A stretch of 64,000 nucleotides of DNA from Paulinella micropora (GCA_019918135.1 WBZZ01004602.1:37288-101287); one strand, 5' to 3'; positions 29,216 to 40,646 are shown, numbered from the stretch's first letter. The notes: generated by a model not told the origin, from the sequence alone. Numbers and translations are program-made.

Positions 29216-30156
29216 GATGTGCGAGTTAACGGAAGAGAGAGGGGGGGAGGGAGGCGCCGGCCTGCTGTGCAAAAGATGCGGGATACCTGCGGAGCCCGCC
29301 AGGCACGAGCAGGCGTGGTATCGCTTGAAGGAGCGCCGCTGGATCGTCGAGTGGAAAGATCACTGCTGCGTGGTTAGCGCCGGCAGCGCGTGAGCGCCAA
29401 GGCTTGGCAGAAGTTCTGGGCCGCTAGACCTAGCTCCGGCGCGGGCGGAGGTGGGGAGGATGTGCGTACTCTGTCAATCCCAGACGCTGAGTTTGCGTTT
29501 GTGCGGCTGCCCCAGCAGCCAGAGCTGGACTCCTTCATCCATTCGCTGGCCCTCAACACGGGGCACGCGCGGCGAGTGTCTACTAGCAGAGAGGGGCGCG
29601 CGCGTCTTTAACCTGCTGGTCCTGTTCGACCTGCTTGCTCGACAAGGCGCGGGCTACCGGGGAAGCAGGCGCCTCGGCGGTCGCGCGCCAGCTTTGTGCT
29701 TTGGCGCAAGAGCCGGTGTGCCAACTGGCCCGTAACTTGTGGGCGCAGCTCCAGCCCTTGAGCGAAGAAAAGTCCCCGCACGGGGGCTTTGACGACTGCC
29801 TGCGCGAGGCCCTGCGTCCTAAGCGCCCCGGGGTTGGCGGGCCCACTCCAACTCAAAAAGGAGCTCCTCCCGGGGCAGACGTCTTTTTGTGGCCAGAGAG
29901 CGCTCCCGTCTGCCTATCAGCTCTCGAAACTCTTTGGGTGTGTGTGTGTGAACAACTCCCCCCTCCCCCCTTTCTCTCCCTTCCCCTTCCTTTCCCGCCC
30001 CCTTTACCCTCCTCTCCTTCCCTCCCCCCCCCCTGCCTTTACCCCATCTCTCCTTCCCCCGGGTCCCGCAGGCTCAGGGCAACAAACATAACACAAAATC
30101 GCGACGGTAAAAAGCAGGGGAGAAGAGGGGGCTTTCTCTCCCCTTTTCTCTCCTAA
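29216..30156 (+). pseudogene. Fragmented unknown ORFs
   Basis: Three overlapping frames with non-random composition occur in order: MCELTEERGGEGG...LCKRCG with a CxxC; KAWQKFWAARPSSGAGG...LPQQPELDSFIHSLAL; and ARQLCALAQEPVCQLARNLWAQLQPL. They look like one gene interrupted twice. I could not find introns with matching phases. The last part runs into pyrimidine repeats. Real product unknown. Confidence 0.3.
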
Positions 30157-30386
30157 GCTATCACTCTTTTTTTGGGCCTTCTCTCCCCAACCACTTTTGT
30201 CTTTTGTTTCTTTGTATTTCTTCCGAAAAAGATGCGAGAAGTGCGCGCCGCCGAATCCAGTGCGGCGCGAACATTTAAGAACAAGTACAAAGCAGAGGAC
30301 GCCGTGGCCCTTCAGCCCTCAGGCGTGCGATTACGCCTGCAAGCAGGAGGCAGGCTCAGCCTGCTCCTCTCTCAGTCTGCGCAAGA

Positions 30387-31598
30387 GTGGCTTCCCGCCT
30401 GCGAACACTGTTTTACTTTGTCGGAAAGCGCGGCGCTCGCCGACTCAGAAAAAGGCGGAGGCAGGAGGCTGCACAGCGTCTTCGACCCCGCAAGAGAAGG
30501 CATCTGCGACCTGCGAGTGACACAAACCGTGTTGCAGGCCCCCCAGTGCCCCAGCGCTCTCTACAGCCCGCGCCGGCGGCAGGTCAGGGCTCCACTTCGT
30601 GCACTCCCCTTTTTTCCAGCCCGCATCGGAGTGCTAAGCAGGAAACTGAAATCAGAGAAAGAAAAGATAAGCGGCAACAAGACAGCGCAAAACAGCCGGC
30701 CCAGCAAAGAGCGCTGCCTGTACATAGTGCAACTTCAGAAACAAACGCCGGGGATGCCTCGGTCTGGGCGGATTCCAAGAAACCTGCCTCAACAATGCAA
30801 ACCGACCTAGATAGGCGCTTTGTCTGTGACATTTGTGAAAAGCGCTTTCCGTCATCAAGCAACCTGACAAGACACGTGCTCACACACACGGACGAAAGGC
30901 CCTATGTCTGCGAGCAGTGCGATAGCAAGTTTGCGACGTCTGGCGACTTCGCAATGCACAAGCGCCGTGCGCATACGAGACCTCACGCCTGCGACGAATG
31001 CGAAAAGAAGTTCTTGACATTTACCGAGCTCACATTGCACAAGAGCGTGCACACGGGCGAGAGGCCTTACGTCTGCGACCAGTGCGATAGCAAGTTTAAA
31101 TGGTCCAATAGCAAAGCCGACAAGGCCCGAACTCTTGAGTCTTTTTACTGCTGGCCCTGGGACCCGACGGACGTGGCCGTCTACCGCTTCGAGTTTGGCA
31201 ACAAAACGCAGGTCAGGGTCCGCCTCTCGGAACCTATGCTCTTTACCAAAAAGACTCCCCAAGTCGTCCGGCGCAAGGACCTGCACGCAGCAATGCGCTC
31301 ACGCAAACTCCAGACCACCACCGAGCTCGCGGCAGTATTCTACTTGTCCTTGCTGGCCAACGGAGCCAGCTCTGCTGGTCAGGCCTGTTTCGCCACGGCA
31401 GCTAGACAACGAATGGCGCTGTTACCACTCTTCGACGCGATAGAAAAGACTAAACAACACATCAACTGGGAACAGACGCTTCGTGTCGCGCCCCGCGTAG
31501 CCAGATACCTAGGCTTAGCAAACGGCGCGAGCAGTATTGGCTGGCTGTCCAGCATCAGCGCAAATTATAGCCAAAGTCTCGACGGAATCGGCTCTTGA
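30387..31598 (+). CDS. C2H2 zinc-finger protein fused to a kinase-like-domain tail
   Basis: The first ~130 residues are basic and low complexity, and the true start is uncertain; an ATG at 30795 just before the fingers is an alternative. Then come three full C2H2 fingers and the start of a fourth, with TGERPY-type linkers: FVCDICEKRF, YVCEQCDSKF, HACDECEKKF and YVCDQCDSKF. The fourth finger loses its His pair and passes into a ~150-residue tail (DVAVYRFEFGNKTQVRVRLSEPM) matching the second kinase-like domain at 14.5-14.9 kb. It looks like a gene fusion. A DNA-binding regulator is the likely role. An ATAATTAAAAG 3' motif follows at ~31613. Confidence 0.65.
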   Translation: MASRLRTLFYFVGKRGARRLRKRRRQEAAQRLRPRKRRHLRPASDTNRVAGPPVPQRSLQPAPAAGQGSTSCTPLFSSPHRSAKQETEIRERKDKRQQDSAKQPAQQRALPVHSATSETNAGDASVWADSKKPASTMQTDLDRRFVCDICEKRFPSSSNLTRHVLTHTDERPYVCEQCDSKFATSGDFAMHKRRAHTRPHACDECEKKFLTFTELTLHKSVHTGERPYVCDQCDSKFKWSNSKADKARTLESFYCWPWDPTDVAVYRFEFGNKTQVRVRLSEPMLFTKKTPQVVRRKDLHAAMRSRKLQTTTELAAVFYLSLLANGASSAGQACFATAARQRMALLPLFDAIEKTKQHINWEQTLRVAPRVARYLGLANGASSIGWLSSISANYSQSLDGIGS

Positions 31599-31619
31599 GT
31601 CCATCATCAGCTCATAATT

Positions 31620-31920
31620 AAAAGAACCAAAAAAAAAACTCTACCCTTTTTGGCCGTATCAAACCAACTTTAGCAAAAAAAAAAGGCGTTTTGCATCTTT
31701 CCCTCCCCCCCCCCCTTTCTCTCGCTTCCCTTCCCGCCCCCCCCCCTCCTTCCTTTCCCCTTCCCCTTTCCCCCCCCCTCCTTTGTCCTCTTTCTCTCTC
31801 TCTCTCTCTCTCCCTCTCTCGTACCCCCTTGTCCCCGGCAAAAGAAGTAAAAGCAGAAAGCCACCCAAGAGGAAAAAGAAAAAAGAGCTCGAAGCGGCTC
31901 TCTCTCTCTCTCGCTCGCGC
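31620..31920. other. Pyrimidine-rich leader of the primase gene
   Basis: Long C and CT tracts (CTCTCTCTC at 31794-31812) lie before the ATG at 31921. Both-strand ORFs here are simple-sequence artefacts. Confidence 0.45.
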
Positions 31921-34538
31921 ATGTCCTCGCCCACCCAGCAAGCGGATTCCTTCATCGAAGCCCGAAAGCTGGCTCAGCAAATCAGTGACGTGCTACACAC
32001 GGGCTCTCGCCGCGTGCGCGAGGAAAAACTCAAGCCCAACTTTACGCTCATGTCAGGAGGCTGCATGCATTTGACCGCACCCGAGGAAAGACACGTGGCC
32101 GGACTGCTGCGCAGATTGGCACACAGCCCACACGCGACAATGCTCAACCGGTTCGCCCTGGTACAGGTCATTCAAGACCCATCGGCTCTCATCGTGGATC
32201 TAGACGGCAAGGAGAGTCCACAGCTGACGCCCGAGCGCTTCTTGGACTTTCTACGCTGCTTCCTCGTCGTGCTATCGCGACTCATTGTTGCCCGCCTAGT
32301 CGCAGAGGGCGCGCGAACCACTGACGAGGCTTGGGCCGCCTGCACTGCACACGTCCTGCAAAGCCATGGCAAAGTAAAGAAATGGCAGAATCTGGACGCG
32401 CAGCCCGGTGCTGCCGCGGCAGCAACGGGTGCGCAGCCCGAGCGCCACCGACAGCTCAAAATCTACAACAAACTTTCGTACCACCTGGTTTTCCCACGCC
32501 TGATCCTGGGGTGGGCCGATGCGGGACTCCTCGTGCGCCAGGCGGTCGAGGACTTCTTGCGCCTATATCCGGCCTTCGCGGACCTCGACTTGTCCACCAT
32601 CGTCGACCTTTCCATCTATAAAAAAGGAGGCGGGATGTGCCGCTACCCGTTCTGCGATAAGGCCGAACGTAGGCTGTGCGAGGTCTGCTTCCAAGCACCC
32701 CCGGGTGACAACGGACTCTGCTCCTCTGGCTCTTATTGCCCCAAAATCGTCTACGCTCGACGGCCCCTCATGCCCTTCGGACGCTACGACCTCCAAGATC
32801 CTTCATACGACCTTCTCGTCACAAGCCTCCGCTTCTCTCCCGCCCAGCACATGACCGAACTCGAGGTGGACGAGTTCGTCGCGCTGTCCAGCGTCGGCGA
32901 GACCGAAGCCACGCGAACGGGTCCTGCCTGGCGCCAGCCAGGCGCCGAGGCGCGTTTCGGCGCGCGGCACAGTAAACCCACGTCGCGCACCCGTCCTGAA
33001 CGCAAGGGGGAGACCTCCTCACCCCACCCGAGCCGTGCAGGCGCCGCGTCTTCTTCTTCTTCTTCTTCTTCTTCTTCTTCTTCGTCGTCGTCGTCGTCAG
33101 GTGCGCAAGCCAGCCCGCGACCCGTTGCCCAACTGCCTTGGGGCTCCGAACTCACGGGGCAGATCAGTCTGGCGCCCCGCCCGCGCCAGAGGGCGCAGAC
33201 TTGCCCGTCCACGTCACCATCGGCGCACATGGTCCTTACACCGAGGCGCAGATGAGGGCCCTCCTACTAGCACACGCGGCGCCCTACCTGGGGCAAAGCG
33301 TCCGATTCGAAAACATCACTTGGAACCCCCAGGGCTGGATCCAAGCCTACACTCGCAAGAACACCGCCATCTGTCCGTTCCGGAACGCCCAGCAACAAAC
33401 GGCCCACTGCCACTCCAGCAACCGCCTACTCGTCAAACTGTGCCTGACAGAGCTGACCCTCATCTGCTTCAATGGCGAATGCACTCGCCACGTCTCCAAG
33501 GCTCGCCTGCTGCTGCCTGAAGCTACACGCTACAAGCTCTTGCTCGCGCAGCCCCGCTCCGTCTCCTTGCCCTTGCCCCAACCCTCGACCGCCCAAGCGG
33601 GCTCTCCGTACGAAGAAGAGATGCCCTCAGATAAACATGAACAAGAACAAAAAGTCGAGAACAAGCAGGATGACCAAGGTCCAAAAAGATATCTAAACCA
33701 TGTTCCCTTTTTATCTGAGGGCCAGTATTGTTTGCTTGCCTTTGTGTCTGCAGATGATGATGTTGACGATGCACTGGAGCCTTGCGTGCCAGTGCGCGAG
33801 CGGGCCCCGCGTGCACTCCGTCCTCCTTCCTCTGGGACTCCCCATTTGGCGGGGGGGTCCGAAGGGTCATCCCGCCACCACCACCATAGCGCTGCCGCTT
33901 CTAGTCGCGGCAGCAGCTCCCCCCCGCCCACGACCGCGCCACGTGTGCGAGAGCGCCACATCGCAGAAATACAACGTCTGGTCACCCAGCGACACGCTGA
34001 GCTAAAGGGGCTTCTCGAAAGGGCGGGTTGGCCCTTGCCGTGTTACAGCCACCTGCGCCATGTCAAGGTAGAGTGGGCAACTCAATCTGTCGCGGGCGGC
34101 TCGGATTATATCCGCACGGACATTTTTGAAGTTCCCTGCCCCAGCTGCCCTCAACACGAAAACCAGCGCCTTGTCCGGAGAGACGAGCAAGCTTGGTGGT
34201 TGTACCAGTGTGGAGCCTGTCAAACCAGCAAAGGAGATAATCCGTCGCAGCCAAAGGAGGAGTTCCTGTTTGCCCCCGCAGAGTACCTAGTTGATGCAAG
34301 CTCTATACAAGAGGGGATAAGGAGCTACAAGAACCAACCGAGCGAACCCTGCCAAATGGATGATGACGACGACGACGCTCAAGAAGCACAAAACAAGAAT
34401 GCAGACAGGTCCTCATTTGTAGAAAGCTCAAAATCTGACGTGTTGAGTGAGGAGGTAGGCAACAGATGGGAGCGAGGGAAAGAACACACATATGTTTTAT
34501 TAAGGTTTTGCGCCGTGCCCCCCCCCCCTCCGTCTTGA
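31921..34538 (+). CDS. Archaeo-eukaryotic primase, herpes UL52 / PrimPol-like, two exons
   Basis: This enzyme should synthesise primers for viral replication. Motif I is IVDLDG (~residue 91), motif II NKLSYHLVFPR (~187) and motif III STIVDLSIYKKGGGMCRYP (~228), the AEP catalytic order. After the intron, a UL52-type zinc ribbon appears: AICPF...HCHSSN...LICFNGEC, the C/H-C-C pattern conserved in this primase group. A second CPSC...CGAC zinc pair and an acidic tail follow. The frame changes between exon 1 (to 33100) and exon 2 (from 33199), and a 98-nt GT-AG intron restores it in phase 1. The exon-1 end is a poly-Ser run coded by TCT then TCG repeats. Total about 840 residues. Confidence 0.75.
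33101..33198 (+). other. 98-nt intron of the primase gene
   Basis: Donor TCAG|GTGCGCAAG, then AGCCAGCCCGC as in the palindromic introns, acceptor GGGCGCAG|A. Phases 1/1 and length mod 3 match the observed frame change exactly. A homopolymer or codon-repeat slip in the Ser tract is the alternative. Confidence 0.6.
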
Positions 34539-34713
34539 AGGGTTGGGGGATTATAAACTTCCCTCCCCTACATACAGCACAACCCCAAATCCCCCCCTTC
34601 CCTCCCCTGTCCTCCTCCCCTCCCACGATAAAATCTTTATGTGTTTGGACGCGGTGTGTCCGTGTTCCCAACCCACCACCACCAACCCTACCCCGCACAA
34701 ACCCCCCCCCCCC

Positions 34714-36573
34714 ACACCTTGGACGAGCGGGTGCTCGGGGGGTCTTTGTGTGCGCTGGGGCGGGGGGCGTGATATTCTTTGCGCGCCCGCACCCTGCACC
34801 GAGGGCCGAGCGGGTGCTCCTTCACACTTGGGGGCGGCTGCGCGGGGGGCAGGTGGTCCACGCGCGCCGGAGTATATAATAGAGGGGTGCTTTTCCTGAG
34901 CCGGACCACTTGCTGCACAATCCCCCGACACCTTGGACGAGCGGGTGCTCGGGGGGCCTTTGTGTGCGCTGGGGCGGGGAGCGTGATATTCTTTGCGCGC
35001 CCGCACCCTGCACCGAGGGCCGAGCGGGTGCTCCTTCACGCTTGGGGCGGCTGCGCGGGGGGGTAGGTGGTCCACGCGCGCCGGAGTATATAATAGAGGG
35101 GTGCTTTTCCTGAGCCGGACCACTTGCTGCACAATCCCCCCGACACCTTGGACGAGCGGGTGCTCGGGGGGTCTTTGTGTGCGCTGGGGCGGGGGGCGTG
35201 ATATTCTTGGCGCGCCCGCACCCTGCAACGAGGGCCGAGCGGGTGCTCCTTCACGCTTGGGGGCGGCTGCGCGGGGGGGGTAGGTGGTCCACGCGCGCCG
35301 GAGTATATAATAGAGGGGTGCTTTTCCTGAGCCGGACCACTTGCTGCACAATCCCCCCGACACCTTGGACGAGCGGGTGCTCGGGGGGTCTTTGTGTGCG
35401 CTGGGGCGGGGGGCGTGATATTCTTTGCGCGCCCGCACCCTGCAACGAGGGCCGAGCGGGTGCTCCTTCACACTTGGGGGCGGCTGCGCGGGGGGTAGGT
35501 GGTCCACGCGCGCCGGAGTATATAATAGAGGGGTGCTTTTCCTGAGCCGGACCACTTGCTGCACAATCCCCCCGACACCTTGGACGAGCGGGTGCTCGGG
35601 GGGTCTTTGTGTGCGCTGGGGCGGGGGGCGTGATATTCTTTGCGCGCCCGCACCCTGCAACGAGGGCCGAGCGGGTGCTCCTTCACACTTGGGGGCGGCT
35701 GCGCGGGGGGCAGGTGGTCCACGCGCGCCGGAGTATATAATAGAGGGGTGCTTTTCCTGAGCCGGACCACTTGCTGCACAATCCCCCGACACCTTGGACG
35801 AGCGGGTGCTCGGGGGCCTTTGTGTGCGCTGGGGCGGGGAGCGTGATATTCTTTGCGCGCCCGCACCCTGCACCGAGGGCCGAGCGGGTGCTCCTTCACA
35901 CTTGGGGGCGGCTGCGCGGGGGTAGGTGGTCCACGCGCGCCGGAGTATATAATAGAGGGGTGCTTTTCCTGAGCCGGACCACTTGCTGCACAATCCCCCG
36001 ACACCTTGGACGAGCGGGTGCTCGGGGGTCTTTGTGTGCGCTGGGGCGGGGGGCGTGATATTCTTTGCGCGCCCGCACCCTGCAACGAGGGCCGAGCGGG
36101 TGCTCCTTCACACTTGGGGGCGGCTGCGCGGGGGGGTAGGTGGTCCACGCGCGCCGGAGTATATAATAGAGGGGTGCTTTTCCTGAGCCGGACCACTTGC
36201 TGCACAATCTCCCCGACACCTTGGACGAGCGGGTGCTCGGGGGGTCTTTGGGTGCGCTGGGGCGGGGGGGGGGCGTGATATTCTTTGCGCGCCCGCACCC
36301 TGCACCGAGGGCCGAGCGGGTGCTCCTTCACACTTGGGGGCGGCTGCGCGGGGGGTAGGTGGTCCACGCGCGCCGGAGTATATAATAGAGAGGTGCTTTT
36401 CCTGAGCCGGACCACTTGCTGCACAATCCCCCCGACACCTTGGACGAGCGGGTGCTTGGGGGCCTTTGTGTGCGCTGGGGCGGGGGGCGTGATATTTTTT
36501 GCGCGCCCGCACCCTGCACCGAGGGCCGAGCGGGTGCTCCTTCACACTTGGGGGCGGCTGCGCGGGGGGGGGG
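34714..36573 (+). repeat. 212-219 bp tandem repeat array with TATA cores, candidate origin
   Basis: Eight complete units and a ninth partial one. The AGTATATAAT cores begin at 34871, 35085, 35302, 35517, 35732, 35944, 36158 and 36377, so the period is 212-219. Each unit has two GAGCGGGTGCTC dyads, one in ACGAGCGGGTGCTCGGGGG and one in CCGAGCGGGTGCTCCTTCAC, a CGTGATATTCTTTGCGCGCC block, a GCGGCTGCGCGGGG block, the TATATAATAG core and GCTTTTCCTGAGCCGGACC. The array lies immediately before an origin-binding-type helicase gene. The long open frames across it, on both strands, follow from repetition. Confidence 0.85.
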
Positions 36574-36656
36574 GGTTGGAGGGCTATCGAGTTGGGTGAT
36601 ATTAAGGACTAAGGGAGAGGAGAAAGAAAAGGGGGAGGGTCAAAGAGAAATGACGT
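36574..36656. other. Leader of the origin-binding-like helicase with acceptor-like site
   Basis: A GTGTGTGTATTTGTTGTGACAG|G string near 36653-36675 resembles the GTGTGTGTATCGCAG acceptor of the SF3 helicase gene. The helicase frame has no ATG before ~36993, so its first exon probably lies upstream, perhaps in the repeat array. Confidence 0.35.
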
Positions 36657-39632
36657 GTGTGTATTTGTTGTGACAGGCTAGGGTCAGATGAGGACAATGA
36701 CATCGATGCACTGGGTGCCTTAGTGGAGCTGCTGGAAGAGGAGAGCGAGGACGAGCCAGAAGGCAAGAAGAAAAGGCGCCCTGGAAGTGAAGCCTCTGCG
36801 TTGGTTTTGCATGAGAAAGCAGATTTGGGGCGGGTGGTGGGACTTATCACTGAAAGGAGATTTGACTGGAGATACCGTCTATATTTGCACGATCTGTATA
36901 CCTCCGTGAACGAGGGCGACGGGCTGGAAGTGAATTACCGCGCGCCTCCCGGGGTCAAGATATGGCGGAAGGGTGACAAGTCCGTAGGATCCAGAATGTA
37001 TGCAGACAAAGGTCTCCAAGGTGCACCGGAGGCCCTGCGGCGGCTCGTGCTGCATGGAGATACGGCGTTGCAGATTCCCAATTCTGTGGGGTTTTTGCTG
37101 TACTGGCTGGCGTCTGAGCTGAAGGTTGCATCGTCAAGGAAGCTGAAGCCCTTGCAGGAATATGCTCAGCAACACGAAGAATTCTTGCAGAGAGTCGGCA
37201 GTATGCTGGGAGTCGATTCTACACAGGCTGGAAAGATCATGGAGGAGCTCGTTCATGGCGGAAAGCTGTTGTCGCTGCCGGGGGAGGCGGAGGAGAAAGG
37301 GGCCGCCACATACCCGTTGCTGGCAGACTTCATGCAGAGCCTGCGGGCGGCGACGAGGGGGCTGCGGTTCTACTTCAAGAAGCTTTGGCACTGGTGCTGC
37401 GCGCAGAAGGAAAGAGCTCGGAGCCCGGATGGAAGGATTAAGTTGCACAAGAGAACGGGGCGCTTTGTTCATTTTCTTACGGCCCGTTTTGAAGGCGAGA
37501 TTATGAAGCGCTGTATTGACTTCGTGGGTCCGGCCAACGTGTCCGTGCTGGCGCATGATGTTTTGTACGTGCGGGGCCCCGCCTGTCGGGTAGAAGCGGC
37601 AGAGCTAAATGCTTACGTTTGCGGGCTCGGTCCCCTGTCGGGGGTAGAGACGCCCAGGCTCAATGCCAAGAAGATCAGAGTAAAGGGCAGGACAGTGTCT
37701 GTGCCCACTTTGCTTCCTCCTAGCGTAGAATGGCGGGTGTTGGCCGTGAATGAGCAGGCAGGTGACAGAGAGCTGCTGTACGCTCAGTACCAGTTGGAAC
37801 ACGATGTATGGAAGCTTTTTGTCTTTTATGTCGTGTACGCACGCGCCAGTGATTTGTACCTGATAAAAGAAACGGGCGAACGCGTGATGCACCGGGTGTC
37901 CTTCGACAAGCACAGAGTACAGGTGATTAACGGGTTCACAGGGTTGGGCAAGACGGTGGTGGGCTTTGCCGCAGTCTGTGCGCTGCTAAGAGAAGACAGA
38001 CACGCGCGGGTGGTCTGGGTCGTGGGCAGGATTTCTCAGGCTCAGGATAGCACTCCGCGGCTAGACGAATACCTGTCTGCCCACGGGCTGGGGCACATGA
38101 AGGTCTGTTTGTACGAGAAGGCCACACGCCAAGAGATTCGCGAAGCACAAATCCTGGAGATTCAACAAGAATCCATCTGAAAGCTTATCTTGCCGCAGAC
38201 AGGTGCAAATCAGGAACCCCAAATCTGGAGACCGGATCTTGTCGTGTTGGACGAGGTACTGCTCATTTTGAGTCAGTCGGTGTGTGTCGAAACGAATGGA
38301 ATGAAATTGCGAATCAACGACTCTGTGCTGAGAATGATTTGTGAAAGAGCCCCCCGGCTTTTGCTACTGGACAAAGACTGCACGCGAACTTCGCACGTGA
38401 GAGACTTTCTGCTGTGCGAGGGGGGAGGTGTGTGTCGCCAGCAGGGCAAGTTGTCGGAAATGGAGGCACAAAAGGAAATCCAGTTCCACTGCTACACGTA
38501 CGTACCACAACATCTACAACGGGGCCTGCAGGTCGTATCTGCCTATCGGGACTTTCTCCAGATCGTCGTGGACGGGATCCGGGCTGGGAAGAAGATTATC
38601 GTTGCGTGTCAAACACAGAAAGCCGCTGCGGCGCTCTATGACAGTGTGCAGGAAATCTTCCCGCACTTGTGCCCTCGGCGCCCCTGCGCGCCTGGTGGAC
38701 GCGGGGTGGAATTTGTGCGCAAGACGGTGCCACTGGACCCACGCCAAAGAACCGCGGAGCAGCGGGAACTGGTTTCGAACGAAAACCGCCTTCGCGCAAG
38801 CTGGGCAGATGGTGCCTGCATCCGTCTGTTGGACGGACAGACCAGCAACTACAGCGCCAAGCTTTTAACTCAAACGATTAACGCCTTCTTCTCCGGCGAA
38901 GGTGCCAGGGTGCTGTTCCATACCTCGCGCGTGAGCGTGAGCGTTGATATCCAGGCTTTGCTGGACTTGGTTCTTTTGCTCTGTGGTTATAGAAAAAAAA
39001 TATCCAGGTTTGGCCCCCCCGCGCGGGTCCTGTGCCAGATGCTCATGCGAGCCCGGAGGACAGCGGACCCCGTCGTGAAGGCATATTTCGGCGAGGGGGG
39101 CCTGACCTGTATGCCGCGAATGTTCGAAGACATAGGCGAGACCGTGTTGCCCTGGGAACATTGTGAACGATTCCAGCGCCTGGATCGCAATTACTCGAGC
39201 AAAGAGCAGCGGATGCTGGCACTGTACAAAACTGCTCGCAAGCCGAACCCCTGGATGGCTTTAGACAGTGCCTATGCCTGGGGCGGCGAGGTGAAAAAGG
39301 ATGGCAAGGTGATGGTTAAGCAGGTTGCTAGCACTACCAAGGTTCGATTCCTCGCGTGCCTGACCGAGTCCGCCAAGAGCGTAGGCGCGGCAATCTGGGG
39401 GTGGATCGTTCAGCAAGATATGGCCGTTGTTCTGCCCCCTCGCCTGAGCGAGGCGGAGCGGGAGGTTTTAAGGCGGGGGCGGGACGAGGAAGGAAATGGC
39501 AGGGACGGCAAGCAAGAAGAAGAAGAAGGAGGAAGAGGAGAGCCAGGGGCAGAGATGCTGGTGATGTCTGAGCCGATGAGAAGGGCAAGGCAGAGCGCGC
39601 GCGGGCGCCAGTGCTGCTGCCAGACGAAGTAG
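36657..39632 (+). CDS. Origin-binding-protein-like SF2 helicase with an in-frame TGA
   Basis: Two ORFs (to 38177, and from 38181) are in the same frame, separated only by TGA at 38178-38180. Together they code about 990 residues. The N-terminal ~400 residues include RFVHFLTARFEGEIMKRC and VLAHDVLYVRG, a polymerase/primase-like look that I leave unassigned. The helicase has Walker A GFTGLGKTVV (~424), DExx-type LVVLDEVLLIL (~530) and a late KLLTQTINAFFSGEGARVLFHTSRVSVSVD segment, as in the herpes UL9 / viral origin-binding helicase group. The paralogue at 40.6-42.7 kb aligns across the stop position without one, so the TGA looks like nonsense or recoding. No start ATG is present in the ORF, so an upstream exon is expected. 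Position beside the repeat array fits an initiator role. Confidence 0.65.
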
Positions 39633-40528
39633 TCATCTGGTACGGCATTTCTTGGTGTGACTTAACAGAGCAGAGTGTGCGCACACGAGTGGAGTTTCTC
39701 GAAGGCAAAGAGCGCGAGCGTCTCTTCGACCACGAAATAGCAGAACTCACAATCCTGCGCGTCCTGCAGCGCTACCCGGGGTCGCTGGAAAATTTCAAGA
39801 AATTACGCCAAGAGGTGTCTAGCGAGTTGGCAGAGCACGGTGGTGACGAGATAGACGTGGAGTGGAGGGTTTGGAAATGGGTTAGGAGAATAAAGGAATT
39901 AATTTCACAGGCCAAGAAAGCAGTTGCGAGCCTTGACAACCTTTCCATTGCTCTGGGCAGAAAACTGACGCCGTGCGGCTTGACGAAAAGACTGCAAAAC
40001 CCATCCCGATCAAGGCAGCCTCTGCTCTGGCCATGCACCGCGCCGTAAATTGCTTAGCCACGAAAGTTTTTGGCGCTTCCTCACTCGAACTGTTCTTGGC
40101 AGACTCTGAGACAGCCTACTCTTTGGAATTCTCTATACGAAAGAAAAACTCTTGCGCAAGCTAGCACAGCAGGCGCGGGATGCACAGCCGGGGTATCGAC
40201 GACAAGGAGGAGGAAGCAGAAAGCAGCGCCAAGAAAGCTAGCCAAGTTTTTACTCTCCAACATAGGTTACGCCATGGTTGAAACAGGCCAGAAGAAGCGC
40301 AGGCAGGTCAAGGGAAGCGGACCAGCTATAACACATTTACAATACAGAAAAAACCCCAGGTCCATGACTGGGCTAGCTTTCACGACAAGATGTGGCAGGA
40401 GAGTGGGAAGCGCGTCGAGAGGGCGGCGGTCCGTCGACAAAAGAGAAAGAAAAGAAGCGGGACGGACAAGGAGCGCAAGCGCAAAAAGGCGCGGCGCGGG
40501 GAAGTCGAGTATACCAAGTAATTTCTAA
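39611..40528 (+). pseudogene. Unknown gene with several frame changes
   Basis: Overlapping the helicase end, frame 1 codes VVIWYGISWCDLTEQSVRTRVEFLEG...SLDNLSIALG (to ~39970). A second frame continues DAVRLDEKTAKPIPIKAASALAMHRAVNC...ETAYSLEFS to a TAG at 40162. A basic Lys/Arg-rich tail follows, ending GEVEYTK in one frame. The tail and 3' end (ATACCAAGTAATTTCTAATTAAAGG) match the end of the 44880 gene (ATACCATGTAATTTCTAATTAAAGG), so both descend from one gene. Splicing or decay cannot be told apart here. Confidence 0.4.
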
Positions 40529-40534
40529 TTAAAG
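40521..40534 (+). terminator. AT-rich 3'-end motif
   Basis: ATTTCTAATTAAAG, identical to the motif at 45471-45484. The convergent helicase paralogue ends 110 bases further on. Confidence 0.5.
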
Positions 40535-40646
40535 GCACCTTAAAGCCAATGCGTTCATCCATAGTTGTGCCAAAATAACAAGTATCTTCTTTAATAAAAA
40601 GTCAGAAGAAGTGTTACATGTATTACTGAGAGAACTATTCTCGACT

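Noticed and set aside
34551-36545. Long minus-strand ORFs (up to 480 codons) and repeated plus-strand ORFs across the 34.7-36.6 kb array
   Set aside because: They arise from the tandem repeat itself: the unit length varies (212-219) and the product changes frame from unit to unit. No start context or domain.
34714-36573. CRISPR array or satellite
   Set aside because: Units are >200 bp with no unique spacers; a tandem array next to a helicase, not CRISPR.
38085-38195. 96-nt GT-AG intron removing the TGA of the helicase
   Set aside because: Borders and phase fit, but it would remove residues that align with the paralogue, so a nonsense codon is the simpler reading.
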